Assembly (NCBI GenBank): GCA_029721435.1 | Contig: CM056573.1 | Span: 95,368,947 to 95,432,946 of the forward strand | DNA from: Gymnothorax reevesii | Lineage: Eukaryota; Chordata; Actinopteri; Anguilliformes; Muraenidae | Length of the DNA stretch: 64,000 bases | Direction: 5' to 3' | Part shown: positions 34,276 through 46,515 of the stretch, in pieces | How the letters are laid out: the number at the start of each line of letters is the position of its first letter | Position numbering within the stretch: position 1 is the stretch's first letter | Notes under the pieces: generated by a model | What the model was told of the DNA's origin: nothing | The model's database searches: none | Seen by the model: only the letters and a program-made list of their open reading frames with translations | Program-made: the position numbers and the translations under genes

Positions 34276-37200
34276 TGAGTAAGACAACATAAACACCAAA
34301 ATATAGCAAGTCAAAGCTTTCTACCAGGTGCAGACCGATGCTTGGTGAGGTCGCTTTCAGCAAAGACAGATTGACAGCTCCAAAAACCACATCAGAATTT
34401 TGATTTGATTTGTCTGAGTGAAAAAATAAAGATTGTAAGCTTCAGAAAGCTGAGAATTATTTGTAGTGTTTCAGATGATTAGACAACCTCCTGTATTTAC
34501 ACTTACAGACTTGGAAAAATAAATACCTTTGTTTTTCCATTCTGTCCTCTTAAGTACTCTGTATATCAATCCCACTGCAGATCATTGCCTGTCAAATATA
34601 TAAAAAGTGGATTTATTCAAATTAGATTTCAATTAACTTCAGTCTATGTGTTACTAATCCTCAAAAAAACATAATGCATAAAGGACAGCCGCTCAGAGTA
34701 TGTACTTAAATACCGCCACATTGCTCAGCAACCAAGAGATCCCCACAGTTAATAAACCAAAATGTTAATCATGAATTTTCCATCAAGACTACATGACATT
34801 TGATGTCATCCTTGGTGAATGGACAAGTCATCCACCAGTTCATGATGAACACGCAAGCTGCGATGATGGAACCATATGCAGGTCAGCAAACGGCCACTAG
34901 AGCAGTATTTAACCTCTTCCGCTTGGTTCTAGCCATCAGAGGGATTTTGGTACTGCTTTCACCTCGCCTTAAAGCGCATTACCAGGGATTTACACCGGGC
35001 ACGCCTGTGCAGCGTCGTGGTTTGGTTCTGTCATGCTTGCGACTTCAATTTACACCAGCAGCGTCTCACAACGCGGAACGTCAGCGCAGCGTCCTGCCAG
35101 CTGATACAATCGACTTGCTTAGATTTCGCATATTTCATCATTTTTACCGGCATACTTGTGCAAAGACCTTAAATGCTTCGTTATTTTTACTACTTTAATT
35201 GCATTTAATTTAATTTCTGTCTTTGTTGTGCTGTAGAACCTACTACAGTCCAGCCGTGAACACCATAGATTAAAAAAATGTGCCCGTATTTTAGTTATAA
35301 CAAACTAAACTTTGTTTAAACTTTCACAACTTTGAAAAATAAGTAATAAGTGAATTTTATATCAAATATTTGTGGCTGGTTTCTTTTAGATAAAAGTGTA
35401 TTTCCCTTGACAATTACTTCCTACCTGGCACAAATACTAACATAGTTGGATCCACTAAATGTATATGGTTGAACTATGGGAAACGTATCCCTGCTATATT
35501 CAGATCAGTGCGACTGCGGGTCGCCAACGGCAGAAATAGACTTGCTAGGTATTTTCTGTGGAGCGGAGTGCCGAGCCGCTTCTGGGACGCTGCTGACACG
35601 CACCGCGGCGCATCTGGTGTAAACATGAGCATTGACTAGAATGGCTGCTTATTTCTCCGAGTGCCGCGGCGCAGCCGTGTGTGGTGTAAATTGGGGGTTA
35701 CATCTCCAAATCCATTTCCATGTACAGCTTTTAATTAGCAACAAAGTCTTAATTTGTTCATTTGCAAGGATCAATCCGTATCCATTTCCCCTCGGCTTGC
35801 ATTACTGTTCATTGCAAAAATGATCAACTATTTTCCCATCCACATTAATGGGAACATAAAACGTCCAAGTCTTACAAAGCTTCTGAATTCCGCCAGCAAA
35901 CAAAACAGCATTTTTTTCTGCGTACACATCGGATCGGTTTGATACGGCCAAGAAAATGTTTCTAAAAATGAGGTTTTGCCGACACCGCGTGTTAAGTTTG
36001 CCAATGTAAAATAAAACTCTGTCTGTAACCAGTGACAGTATTATAATACAGGTTAACACTCAACCTGCTTCCAAGTAAGAATCAGATAGTTGACTGAATT
36101 AATATACTGAGCAAATAAGTTTCTGATAAGCTGCGCTGCCATTAACATATAACTTTGCGTCAAAGAGATAGGCAACAATATGAGATTGCAAGGATGGCAA
36201 ATGACTGAAATTTCTCGAAATTGCCTTGAAGTAGAATGTGATGAAGTGAATGCTGCTGAAGATGGTGTTCAGACAAGATTTATATTTCCTTTCTCATTGA
36301 TTGAGTAATTGCTGTTCATACAATATGAAGACCTCATGAATGACTTTGCTACCTTGAAAATTTGATGCAGGGCATTCATTTTAGATGTTTTAAATGAATG
36401 TCATCTGCCAACCTTTCACAATGCACTAATAACCAATTCACTAAATTAGTCAGGTACCAACGCTTCAACATAAGAAGCGCTTGTAATTAAATAAATGAAT
36501 TTTCATCGCTTGGCACAACAACCAGTGAGCAAATGCATCTCCCGACAAATGCAGCCTATTCTTTTGAATGCTGAAAAAAATTTTGATTAAGTGCAATCAT
36601 AAAATAATATAGGTTGCACTGCTCAAAAAAAAGAAATCCTGGAACGCGAAATGAAATTCAGGAAAAGCACTGGGGTTTTTTTTTGTTTGTTTTTTTTTCC
36701 TCCATCCCAGCAATATTATTTTTAAGTACCTTGTCAGTGTAGTCCTTCAGTGCTCTGTCATTTCTTAAGACTTTAATAACTACAGGCTTATATATTTGTT
36801 TTGATTATTCAGTAAATAAATTGTGTGATCAAGTAATCTTAACCCGGAACTGTGACAGTGCGTTCAGGAACCACTCGCAAGAGAGGGAAATCTAAAAAAA
36901 CGTATGCCTTCAATGACTTCTGGGTCAGTACCAAAAAACACAAGAATTGCCAAGCCACAAAACGAAATCCAAAAACAGAGTCGACTAGACAGGCCGGGGT
37001 TAGAACCAGTGATACAGATGAGCAAAGGTACATGGATTAGTTGGGTTAGTAGACTATGATACAAAATACAAGTGTTAGTCTTCTTAGTAATCAGAACAGC
37101 AAGGTGAAGGAAGTAAACTAGAATTGAAGGAATAATATTAAACTTCAGAAACCATTGAAATCACCCAAAGCATGTGAGCACACAGACCGGGGAGACGGAC

Positions 37201-38253
37201 AGAACCAACTAGAATACGAGATAGGGGAGACAAGTGCAGTGGAACTGAAAATGGACTGAACTAAAACCTGAGAAATACAATAACAAAAAAGTATAAATAA
37301 AAGACAAAATCGTGAACATTAAACATGAACATAAACATGAACAAAAATCATAACAATGACAGGAACTGATTGAAAGCTATTACGAGTTTAAGGGTCAGAG
37401 GCTCATTGTACATCCCGTAATGCCGGCGTTACTGCCAGGGGGACATTGAGCTTTAGGAAGTTGATAAAGTAATCCATTGAAAGTGAAACAGTCGATAAAA
37501 CATAAACAACTTTTAGCAGAAGAGTAGACCGGGACAGTCTAGATCAGTCTAGGGGCAAACAGTATACAAATGGAATAGACAAGCAGTGGGCAGGGACAGA
37601 TTCCAAGGTCAGAAAACAAGAAGGCAATGGGAGGGGGGGTCAGGGCTTGATAGGTTGAATTTTGAGGATTGCAGATAACAGCCAACTCTTCAATTTCAGC
37701 AGAACTGAACAGGGGGTATCTCTAATAAAAGGATCGCAAGATTTTCTTTTGTAAATTCCAAACACGATAGTAAGGGCACTGCTAGCTTGGGAGGAAAGGC
37801 ACTGCAAGAGCGGCAGTCCAGCAATGAATGAAGGAGCAGACCAAGAACTTAAATATAAGCCACAACAATTAACAATTGGAAACAGGTAGAGGGGGAGCAC
37901 AAAAGGAAATGAAATGCACTACACAACCACTTAATAATGAGGACGAATTTGGGAAAACAGAAAAAACTGACAAGCATGCATGGAACTCAGGAAAAACAAT
38001 AAAGTGGTTTTTTTCATCCAAAAATAAGATTTGGACCGCAGAATCTTTAATATAAATACATAGCTTGTGCGCTGGTCATGTCAAATTTTATTCAGATGTT
38101 GCAAATTTTTTTGCATTTTAATCACATCAATTCGTAATCATCTCAGAAAGAATTTATCTTCGGCGATGACGTCACGGGAGGCATCTGCCCCCGCGAAAAT
38201 AGTTCTCCAACTATTTGTAGTTCATGAATAGTTCATGAACAGTTCACCAATTA
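34276..38253. other. No recognised gene; possible old DNA-transposon pieces
   Basis: Two GC-rich patches with 'tttacaccgggcacgcc' (34990) and inverted-like 'gcgccgcgg...' and 'ctggtgtaaac' phrases (35020-35100 and 35570-35700) suggest a degraded inverted-repeat element. 36840-38010 is A-rich and repeat-like without motifs. Around 38190-38253 'gttcatgaa'-type phrases recur; the Gmr1-type element is inserted here and the same phrases continue beyond it (44200-44285). Short open frames (34800-35198, 37640-37900) have no family features. Confidence 0.45.
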
Positions 38254-38257
38254 CCAT

Positions 38258-38754
38258 TGTTATGGCCCCAATTTGTTATTACATTTATAACACAACAGCA
38301 ACAGCAAGGGATGACAAACACAGTTTTAACAACTAAAACACATGTAATTTTTTACAAAGACAAAGACTAATAACAACCTACAACTAAAGACCAAGATTGA
38401 TAAATAAGAAAAAACAGAAATAATTACAGTCCCTTTTTGGTGGGGTGGCTTGGTGATGTCCTGGATGAAGAAAATGCTCAAACACAGGCAAAGAAATCCA
38501 CAAAAGAAACGTCACAGGTCTTGAACAGAATGGCAGGTCTGGTCATCTTCTTGCAATTTCTCCTACTACTTTACTGTCTCAATTCTTTTCCTTATATACT
38601 CTTTTGCAGACCCCACCCACATTTAGACCTCTTTCTTTTTAATTTTCTGAGACTTGCCCCAGACATGTCCAGGACATGTCTAAACATGACTCCAGTTTGG
38701 GCTTAACAAAAAAAAGGTAAATACTGCCATCTAGTGGCCTATATTCACATTACA
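38258..38754 (-). repeat. 3' LTR of the Gmr1-type element
   Basis: Identical to 43677-44173 except at four positions (two near 38346-38400 and two near 38697-38701). A purine-rich tract (sense ggaatggagg, 38755-38764) stands immediately inside it as the plus-strand primer. Confidence 0.95.
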
Positions 38755-38881
38755 CCTCCATTCCAAAAGGGAAAAATTTTGACTCATAAAGGCAAAATTT
38801 TTCTTTTCAATACAAAATGGTTAAGTGAACACTTGTCTATATATACATATCATACAATATTCAAAGACATGATATACACAT

Positions 38882-40468
38882 TCAAACACGGGATAAGCAA
38901 TCAGCAATTACATTGTCTGTACCCTTCACATGCTTAATGTCCAAGTCAAACTCCTGTAAAATCAAACTCCAATTCAACAATCTCCGATTCTTGTTTTTCA
39001 TCTTACTCAAAAACATTAACGGATTGTGGTCAGTGTACACAATCATTGGCTTTTGTCCTGTACAAACATAAACCTCAAAGTGTTGTAAAGAAAGGACCAG
39101 AGCCAACAGTTCCTTCTCTATTGTGGAATAGTTCCTTTGGTGGTGATTGAACTTCCTGGAGAAGTATGCCACGGGGAAGTGACACAGCAGAGACTTCAGG
39201 CGATCGAAGGCTCTCTGGCATGCATCATCCCAGGTGAACTTTACGCCTTTCTTCAGTTGGTTAGTTAGACTGAGAGCAATCTCAGCAAAGTTCTTGCAGA
39301 ATTTGCGGTAGTACCCGATCATTCCAAGGAAGCGGCGCAAAGCTTTTTTGTTGTCAGGAACTGGAAAGTCCATGATGGCTTGGACTTTAGCATTTATGGG
39401 TGCCACCTTACCCTGGCCTATGACGTAGCCAAGATAGGTGACAGTAGCACAACCAAAGTCACTCTTGTTCAGGTTAACAGTCAGGTTAGCCTGGGTCAGG
39501 CGCTGGAACAACGTCTCTACATCTTTTGGATGTTCTTCCCAGGAGTCACTCCATGTGATCAGGTCATCGATGTATGCACCTGTGTGTGGCAATCCGGCGA
39601 TTGTAGACTGTATCATCCTTTGGAACGTGGCTGGGGCATTTTTCATGCCAAAGGGTAGGACTTCATACTGGTACAATCCAGATGGTGTGGCAAAAGCAGA
39701 GATGCTCTTGGCCCTCTCAGTTAAAGGCACACACCAATAACCCTTCAATAAATCAATCTTGGTCAGAAACTTTGCTTGCCCTACTCTATCAATACAATCA
39801 TCAATCCTAGGTATTGGAAACACATCAGTTCTAGTTACAGCATTGACTTTGCGATAATCTGTACAGAATCTAGTACTTCCATCAGGTTTTGGAACTAGCA
39901 CACAGGGTGAACTCCAATCTGAGTTGGAGGGTCTGATAATATCATGTTTTAACATGTACTCAACCTCTTTCTCAGCAATCTTTCTCTTTTCAGGATTCAT
40001 CCGGTATGGATGCTGTTTTATTGGTTTGGCATCACCAACATCTACATCATGAGAGGCTATAGAAACTCTTTTTGGAACATCAGGAAACAGATCCTCATAT
40101 TTCTTGATCAACCTCTTAAACTGAACTCTCTGTGAGGGTTCTAAGGGCTGGAGTTTTACATCAAGATTCTGCAACACTTCAGAATTTGACAATTTACATG
40201 AAAGAACTTCAGCTTTAATTCTTGGTTCATCATCTTGAAACTCCCCCTCATCTTCACACGTTTCGACCATTGGAGAATCTGAAGTGACAGCTGCAACCCT
40301 AGCATTTCTGTCATGATAAGGCTTTAGCATGTTAATATGACACAATTGTTTTGGTTTTCTCCTATCTGGAGTCTTCACAATGTAATTGAGATCATTGAGT
40401 TTTGTCAGAATTTCATAAGGACCATGAAATCTAGCCTGCAATGGATTGGACTGCAAGGGAAACAACAC
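38882..40468 (-). pseudogene. Gmr1-type integrase C-terminus, reverse transcriptase and RNase H
   Basis: The 528-codon frame opens in the integrase C-terminal domain (ARFHGPYEI, the GPY/F module, about 40430). It proceeds to RT: WSSPCVLVPKPDGSTRFC (39915), TKIDLLKGYWCVPL (39760), LPFGMKNAPATFQRM (39655) and the catalytic AYIDDLITWS (39575). The GMIGYYRKFCKNFA connection follows. RNase H lacks its first half: SLLCHF runs directly into PVAYFSRKFNHHQ near 39176, removing the first catalytic Asp and Glu. The later IVYTDHNPL and IADCLSR positions remain. The frame ends at 38882, just before the primer tract. Confidence 0.92.
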
Positions 40469-42112
40469 AAGGACCTTGTCTCCTGGTCTACCTCACGGCT
40501 TCTAGCCTTATGATCATACCAAGTTTTCATTTTTCCCTGACTTGATTTCAAGTTCTCTTTGGCAAGGTCACAAGCTGCACGCAATCTGTCCTTGAACTTG
40601 CTAACATAGTCTAACAGACTAATGTGCGGCTCTTCCTCTTGCCATTGTTCACTCAATAATAGCAAAGGTCCTCTCACTTCATGACCAAACACTAGCTCAA
40701 ATGGACTGAATCCAGTAGACTCCTGCACTGCTTCTCTAGCTGCAAACAACAGCAAATGAACCCCTTCATCCCAGTCTTTCTCATGGTCATAACAATAAGT
40801 CCTCATCATTGTCTTGAGAGTGGAATGAAACCGCTCTAAGGCACCCTGACTTTCTGGATGATAGGCACTAGAAAGAATCTGCTTTGCACCTAGTTCGTAC
40901 ACAACCTGCTGAAACAAGCCGGAAGTGAAACTGCTACCTTGGTCTGACTGAATTTCCCTGGGAAGGCCAAACAACGTGAAGAACTTTATCAAAGCCTTTG
41001 AGATTGCAGTTGCCTTGATGTTACGTAGAGGTATGGCTTCGGGGAATCTGGTAGATGCACACATGATTGTCAACAAGTACTGATTTCCAGATCTAGTCTT
41101 GGGTAATGGACCAACACAATCAACAATGACCTTAGAGAAGGGCTCTCCAAATGCTGGGATAGGCTGCAATGGAGCTACAGGTGGGTCTAACTGGTGTTTT
41201 CCAACTACCTGACAAGTGTGACAGGTTTTGCAAAAGTTGGAAACGTCTTTCCGAAGCCCAGGCCAAAAGAAGTGTTTCATGATCTTATCAACAGTCTTGT
41301 TAACACCAAGATGACCTCCTAAAGGTAAACTATGAGCCATTGTTAAGATCTCATTCCTGTAGACCTTCGGAACAACAATTTGCCTGACCACTGCCCAATC
41401 TGCATTGGCAGGGATATCAGGAGGGCGCCACTTCCGCATCAACACACCATCCTTGAGATAATACCCAACTGGAACTGCGTCTATTTCTTTATTAGGAAGG
41501 GCTCTCCTCCTTAGTGCACAAATTTCAGGATCATTAGTTTGCTCCTCAATCAACCGCTTTCTGGACAGAGACAAGTCTCCAGACACATCAGAATCACCAG
41601 ACCCATCCGGCTGGCTGAATAGAGAACTGATAAAAGTATCTGATAAGTCCTCAAACGGAGAAACCATAGTAGGCCAATCAGAGTCATGAGGCAAACCACC
41701 TGAGTCCTGACTATTCAATGTGCTGGACGGCACCACAACATCTTCTTCTTTAGCCTTCTTGGCCATAGCACGAGTCACTGCACAAGAAGGATACAGAGAT
41801 GGGTGCTCATCCCCATCTTCAGTGCTCGGCTGTGAAGTAAGATGTACAGGGGGAACTACTTTGCCCCCAGCCAGGTCATTGCCTAGCAACAGAGAAACGC
41901 CCTTTATAGGTAGACTTGACATAAGTCCCACCTTTACCTGTCCTGTAACTAAATCTGACTTCAAGAATATAGAGCGCAGGGGTACAGATACAGTCCTCCC
42001 TTCAATACCTTGTACAAGTATGAAATCCCCTGAAGCGGTCTCATCACGTAACTCCAAGGAGTCCATCAACAAAAGTGACTGAGAAGCTCCGGTATCCCTT
42101 ACGATATATATA
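40405..42112 (-). pseudogene. Gmr1-type protease and integrase
   Basis: The aspartic protease begins with VRDTGASQSLLL (about 42095); its C-terminal flap/core segment includes SLLLGNDLAGG (about 41885). After a long linker, the integrase has the zinc-binding HLGVNKTVDKIMKHFFWP ... CKTCHTCQ (41310-41215). The DDE core follows with VIVDCVGPLPK (Asp I, 41115), IQSDQGSSFTSG (Asp II, 40945) and ESQGALERFH (Glu, 40850). Integrase thus lies before RT. A 2-nt shift in an ATATATAT run (about 42103-42112) separates it from gag, either a fusion site or a microsatellite slip. A 1-nt shift near 40490 breaks it from the next frame. Confidence 0.92.
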
Positions 42113-42114
42113 TG

Positions 42115-43593
42115 GGGACAGGAGTAGTATGCTCATTCAGAGCCACAAATCCCTCTGACACAAATGGAAGAAATTCCTCCCTCACAAAGTCAGCTGTATT
42201 AGGCTTTTTAGCCCCACAAGAAGCAGGCAATTTAGCAGATCGGTTATCTACTACAGGGGTTTCTAACCTTGTTTTCACAAAGGCATTTGGTTTGGTATCC
42301 TTTTCTTTTTTTTTCTTAGCTTTAAGGAACCAACAGTTAGTTGTAACATGACCAGATTTCTTGCAATAACTGCAAACTAGACCACTTTTGTCACTGTCAG
42401 CTTTCACACTTTGATCAGACCTGTTACTGGATTTCTGAGCACCATCACCAGATTTGTCTTTGTCTTTGGGTGAGGAATCTTTGGTATCACCATAACCCTT
42501 TTTCTGAAATTGGGACCATCCATTGTTACTGCTAGACTGAAATTTGGACTTATGTGTGAGAACATATTCATCTGCAAATTTGGCAGCTGATTGCAAATTC
42601 AGTGCTTGCTTCTCATTAAGGTAGGTCTAAACATCATCCTTAACACAGTTCTTGAATTCTTCAACTAACACCATATCTTTTAGTGAGTTGAAATCATCCT
42701 TGACCTCCATAGAAGTACACCAGCGCTCAAAGCAAACCTGCTTTTCATTCGCAAATTCAACATAAGTCTGATTTTCAGATTTCTTCAGACCTCTGAATTT
42801 CTGTCGGTAAGCCTCTGGAACCAACTCATAAGCTCTCAAAATAACCTTTTTGACAACCTCATAATCAGAGGAATCATCTGCAGACAAAGCCGAATAGGCT
42901 TGTTGAGCTTTACCCTTGAGGACAGTTTGCAACATCAGAGGCCAGTGTTCCTTTGGCCACTGGCAACTCTTTGCTACCTTTTCAAAACACTGGAAATAGT
43001 TGTCAACATCCTTTTCTGAAAATGGAGGCACCAGTTTTACCTCCTGACTGGCACAAAATTTATTTTTAGTTTCAATTTTAATTTTTAGTTGCTCCATTTG
43101 GAGTCTTTCCTCTCTATCGAATTTCTCTAATTCAAAATCTCTCTGTCTCTGTCTCTCTCTTTCTGCTCTTTCCTCTTTCTCTCTCTCAAATTCTCTGTTT
43201 TTCTTCTCTTGCTAATTTTTCTAACTCAAACTGCCTTTGTTTTTCTTTTTCTTCCCTCTCAAATTCTCTTTGTTTTTCTTTTTCCTCCCTTTCTTTTTCT
43301 CTTTCCTCCCTTTCAATCTCTAGCATTTTTAATTTAAGTTCCATTTCTATATTTGGATTTTCCACTGGAAACTGTTCCAGATCTCCTGGTGCAAACACAT
43401 TTTCATCAATGTAATATTCAACTATCTCTCTAGCCAGTCTTGCTTTTCGCATGGCTGGTTTTACCTCTGTCAGCTCCAACTGTCTGCAAATTTCTAGCAG
43501 TTCTGTCTTTTTAAAAGACTTCAAAACCCCTACGGTTGGTGATGCCAAGAAATCATCCATTGCTGTTGTCAATATATATCTAGGAAAATTCAC
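42115..43593 (-). pseudogene. Gmr1-type gag (capsid and nucleocapsid)
   Basis: Starts at 43593 or at the more conserved-looking MDDFLASPTVGV (43560). A SAP-like segment (KKTELLEICRQLELTEVKPA) is followed by a strongly charged Glu/Arg/Lys coiled coil. Then comes a capsid block with FEKVAKSCQWPKEHWPLML (42985-42930) and VPEAYRQKFRGLKK (42820), and a CCHC knuckle CSYCKKSGHVTTNC (42380). It has one 1-nt frameshift near 43195 and one in-frame TAG at 42629-42627. Confidence 0.88.
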
Positions 43594-43651
43594 AAAAACA
43601 ATTTCACAATTTGGAATGTTAGATTTTCAATAAATTACTCACACAATGGTC

Positions 43652-43676
43652 TATCCCGGACCTTGAGCCCCCAATT
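43652..43676 (-). promoter_or_regulatory. Primer binding site, tRNA-Pro-like
   Basis: Directly inside the 5' LTR the sense strand reads ttgggggctcaaggtccggg followed by at. This resembles the usual tRNA-Pro primer site (tgggggctcgtccgggat) but with extra bases after ggctc, so pairing would be interrupted by a bulge. Confidence 0.6.
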
Positions 43677-44173
43677 TGTTATGGCCCCAATTTGTTATTA
43701 CATTTATAACACAACAGCAACAGCAAGGGATGACAAACACAGTTTTAACAACTAAAACACATTTAATTTTTTACAAAGACAAAGACTAAAAACAACCTAC
43801 AACTAAAGACCAAGATTGATAAATAAGAAAAAACAGAAATAATTACAGTCCCTTTTTGGTGGGGTGGCTTGGTGATGTCCTGGATGAAGAAAATGCTCAA
43901 ACACAGGCAAAGAAATCCACAAAAGAAACGTCACAGGTCTTGAACAGAATGGCAGGTCTGGTCATCTTCTTGCAATTTCTCCTACTACTTTACTGTCTCA
44001 ATTCTTTTCCTTATATACTCTTTTGCAGACCCCACCCACATTTAGACCTCTTTCTTTTTAATTTTCTGAGACTTGCCCCAGACATGTCCAGGACATGTCT
44101 AAACATGACTCCAGTCTGAGCTTAACAAAAAAAAGGTAAATACTGCCATCTAGTGGCCTATATTCACATTACA
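43677..44173 (-). repeat. 5' LTR of the Gmr1-type element
   Basis: It carries the promoter in sense (minus) orientation; a TATA-like gagtatataagg is at about 44009-44020. The 88-codon open frame that occurs in both LTRs on the plus strand has no motif and is taken as accidental. Confidence 0.92.
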
Positions 44174-44177
44174 CCAT

Positions 44178-45728
44178 GAAAAGTACCTCACTTATGTTAA
44201 TGAAAAATGTTCTCAAAAAGTTCATGAACTTATTTTCATGAAGGTATATTATATGTAAATAAACTTTTTGTGAATAGTTCAGGAGTAAGTTACGCGGTGG
44301 AGCAATGGTTAAGTGTACTTGACGTAGGATCGTAAGGTCCTTGCCACGCCTTTCCTGGTGTGTTCTTGAGCAAAAATGTGGTACTCCCACAGCGCCCCAC
44401 TCCACCAGAGTTGTGCCGATGCTGAATGGCCAACTTTCATTTTTAACCCACGCCCCGTCTGGACTGCTCTTCACTGATACTGAAAAACCTGTCCAACAGT
44501 GATGGAAACAACGAGTGCCAGCCGAGCCCGCGTGTGCTGGGTGTTCATGGCGAATTGAATCTGAGGCTGTGGCGAAATCTAATGAATGACAGGCAATTAC
44601 AATTAAGCAGGGTGATTGATTTCTGTAGCGCTGTGCTTTGCATGTCGAGAGAAAAGTTTTCTTGTTATATAAACGACAGCAAAACTTTGTAAATAAATCT
44701 GTCGAGGACAGTAACATTCTTTACATGTTAATCTATCAGTGTTTAATGACAGTGGCGGTCGGTGGACGGAAAACCGAGAAATCATTCCTTGAAACGGATG
44801 AGATCATTGACCCCATTTTAATCAATGAGTGTGTTTACATGCACATCATAATCCAGTAACTGGGAATAATCTGAAAATGGCAATAATCTGATTTCAGGCG
44901 TTAACATGCACTTTAACAAAACGATATCTGGGAAAAACCTGGTTTATATTGTCTTCTTCTGCTGCTTACCCTCCACAAGTTGCACATGTGCAGATTAAAA
45001 AAAAAAAACGAAAGAAATCAGCTTTTGCTGTATACATGCACAGAGTAAACGGATTATTGGGCAAAAAGCGAGGTGTGTTTACCGGATTTCTCATAAACCA
45101 ACAACGGCCTTCATCCGATAAGGAATATCGGACTTTGCTGTTTGCCCTAAGATTGTGGTACGCGTGCTGCAGGTATTTTGTAAGATTGCCGAAGGTATGT
45201 CAGCGACGGGAGTAAGATTGCAGTGAGAATGACTAAAAATCATTCGGCATGAAGTACAAATCACGTACGAACTTTGCACGAAGCTAGAAGACTGCAGTAG
45301 GAATCATGAAGAATCACCACGAATGTATACGATCACAGTACGAACTCACTACGCTTGAGTTCGAATGCAGTACAATTGACCGAGAATGCAGTACGAGCGC
45401 AACATACATGCCTATTCTTCCCTCTTTGCTGGTATACCTACTACATGCGCCAAATTCAAAATCCAACTGTCAAATTATCGTGATTGGTCGTGATCATTCT
45501 TGCTCCCGCGCCTCACTATGACCCCCAACGAAATGTTCAATATATGCAAATTGCCACGATTGGCTCCAAGAATGCAGTAGGAATGCAGTACGTTGAAAAA
45601 TAAATTGCGCTTGGACCGCAAATGTTTTGAACATTTCAAAACGGTTGTAGCCCCTCTGAGAATCCACCATGAGCCCAGTACGATTTGCCTATATTTTTTC
45701 ACTTTTTCTAGTTTGCAGGGATTCACCA
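44178..45728. other. No gene; SINE-like and repeat-derived pieces
   Basis: 44291-44400 ('gcggtggagcaatggttaag' and 'tgtgttcttgagcaaa') resembles a tRNA-derived SINE head, weakly. 44830-45060 contains 'gtttacatgcacatcataat' and 'catgcacagagtaaacgg', possibly ends of a MITE. 45290-45690 has recurrent gaatgcagtacga-type words (45363, 45384, 45570, 45581 and related). Confidence 0.4.
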
Positions 45729-46515
45729 CAGCACTCTTTTACTACGGAGCCATGCTGTTGTAACACGTGCAGAATGTGGCTTGGCATTGTCTTGCTGAAA
45801 TAAGCAGGGGCGTCCATGAAAAAGACGTTGCTTGGATGGCAACATATGTTGCTCCAAAACCTGTATGTTCCTTTCAGCATTAATGGTGCCTTCACATATG
45901 TGTAAGTTGCCCATGCCTTGGGCACTAATACACCCCCATACCATCACAGATGCTGGGTTTTGAACTTTGCGCCTATAACAGTCCAGATGGTTCTTTTCCT
46001 CTTTGGTCCGGAGGACACGACGTCCACAGTTTCCAAAAACAATTTGAAGACTTGTCAGACCACAGAACACTTTTCCACTTTGCATCAGTCCATCTTAGAT
46101 GAGCTTGGGCCCAGCGAAGCCAGAGGCGTTTCTGGGTGCTGTTTATGAATGGCTTTCGCTTTGCATTGTAGAGTTTTAACTTGCACTTGCAGATGTAGCG
46201 ACGAGCTGTAGTTACTGACAGTGGTTTTCTTAAGTGTTCCTGAGCCCATTTAGTGATGTCCTTTACACACTGATGTCGGTTTTTGATGCAGTACCGCCAG
46301 AGGGATCGAAGGTCACGGGCATTCAATGTTGGTTTTCGGCCTAGTCGCTTACGGGCAGTGATTTCTCCAGATTCTCTGAACCTTTTGACGATATTACGGG
46401 CCGTAGATGATGAAATCCCAAAATTTCTTGCAATAGCTTGTTGAGGAATGTTGTTTTTAAACTGTTCGATAATCAGCTCACGCATTTGTTCACTAAGTGG
46501 TGACCCTCGCCCCAT
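45729..46515 (-). pseudogene. Tc1 family B transposase, copy 2
   Basis: Starts MGRGSPLSEQ at 46515. The N-terminal HTH and linker are open (QQAIARNFGISSSTARNIVKRF; RKPLSVTTARRY), better preserved than in copy 1. After VLWSDKS, where the first catalytic Asp is still present, a 5-bp deletion near 46049 shifts the frame. The next frame (46085-45723) continues with QQDNAKPHSARVTTAW (second Asp). The third catalytic region and C-terminus are lost to truncation. Confidence 0.92.

Larger units (their letters stand above)
38258..44173 (-). mobile_element. Gmr1-type Ty3/gypsy LTR retrotransposon, full length
   Basis: Two 497-bp LTRs in the same orientation enclose gag, protease, integrase, RT and RNase H on the minus strand. 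LTR ends are TG...CA in sense, and a CCAT target duplication flanks the whole (38254-38257 and 44174-44177). Integrase precedes RT, the copia-like order described for the Gmr1 group of deuterostome gypsy elements. RT and integrase motifs are nevertheless of gypsy type. LTRs differ at four positions, so the insertion is young, yet the coding region has at least three frame breaks and an RNase H deletion. Confidence 0.95.

Noticed and set aside
34800..35198. 132-codon frame as a possible gene
   Set aside because: No motif, no splice or promoter evidence, and it overlaps a repeat-like GC-rich patch.
38437..38706. 88-89 codon open frame present in both LTRs (also 43856-44119)
   Set aside because: It lies antisense to the element within the LTR, has no protein motif, and its repetition simply reflects LTR duplication.
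44291..44400. tRNA gene or clear tRNA-derived SINE
   Set aside because: An A-box-like and 'cttgagcaaa' phrase exist, but no convincing B box or cloverleaf could be drawn.
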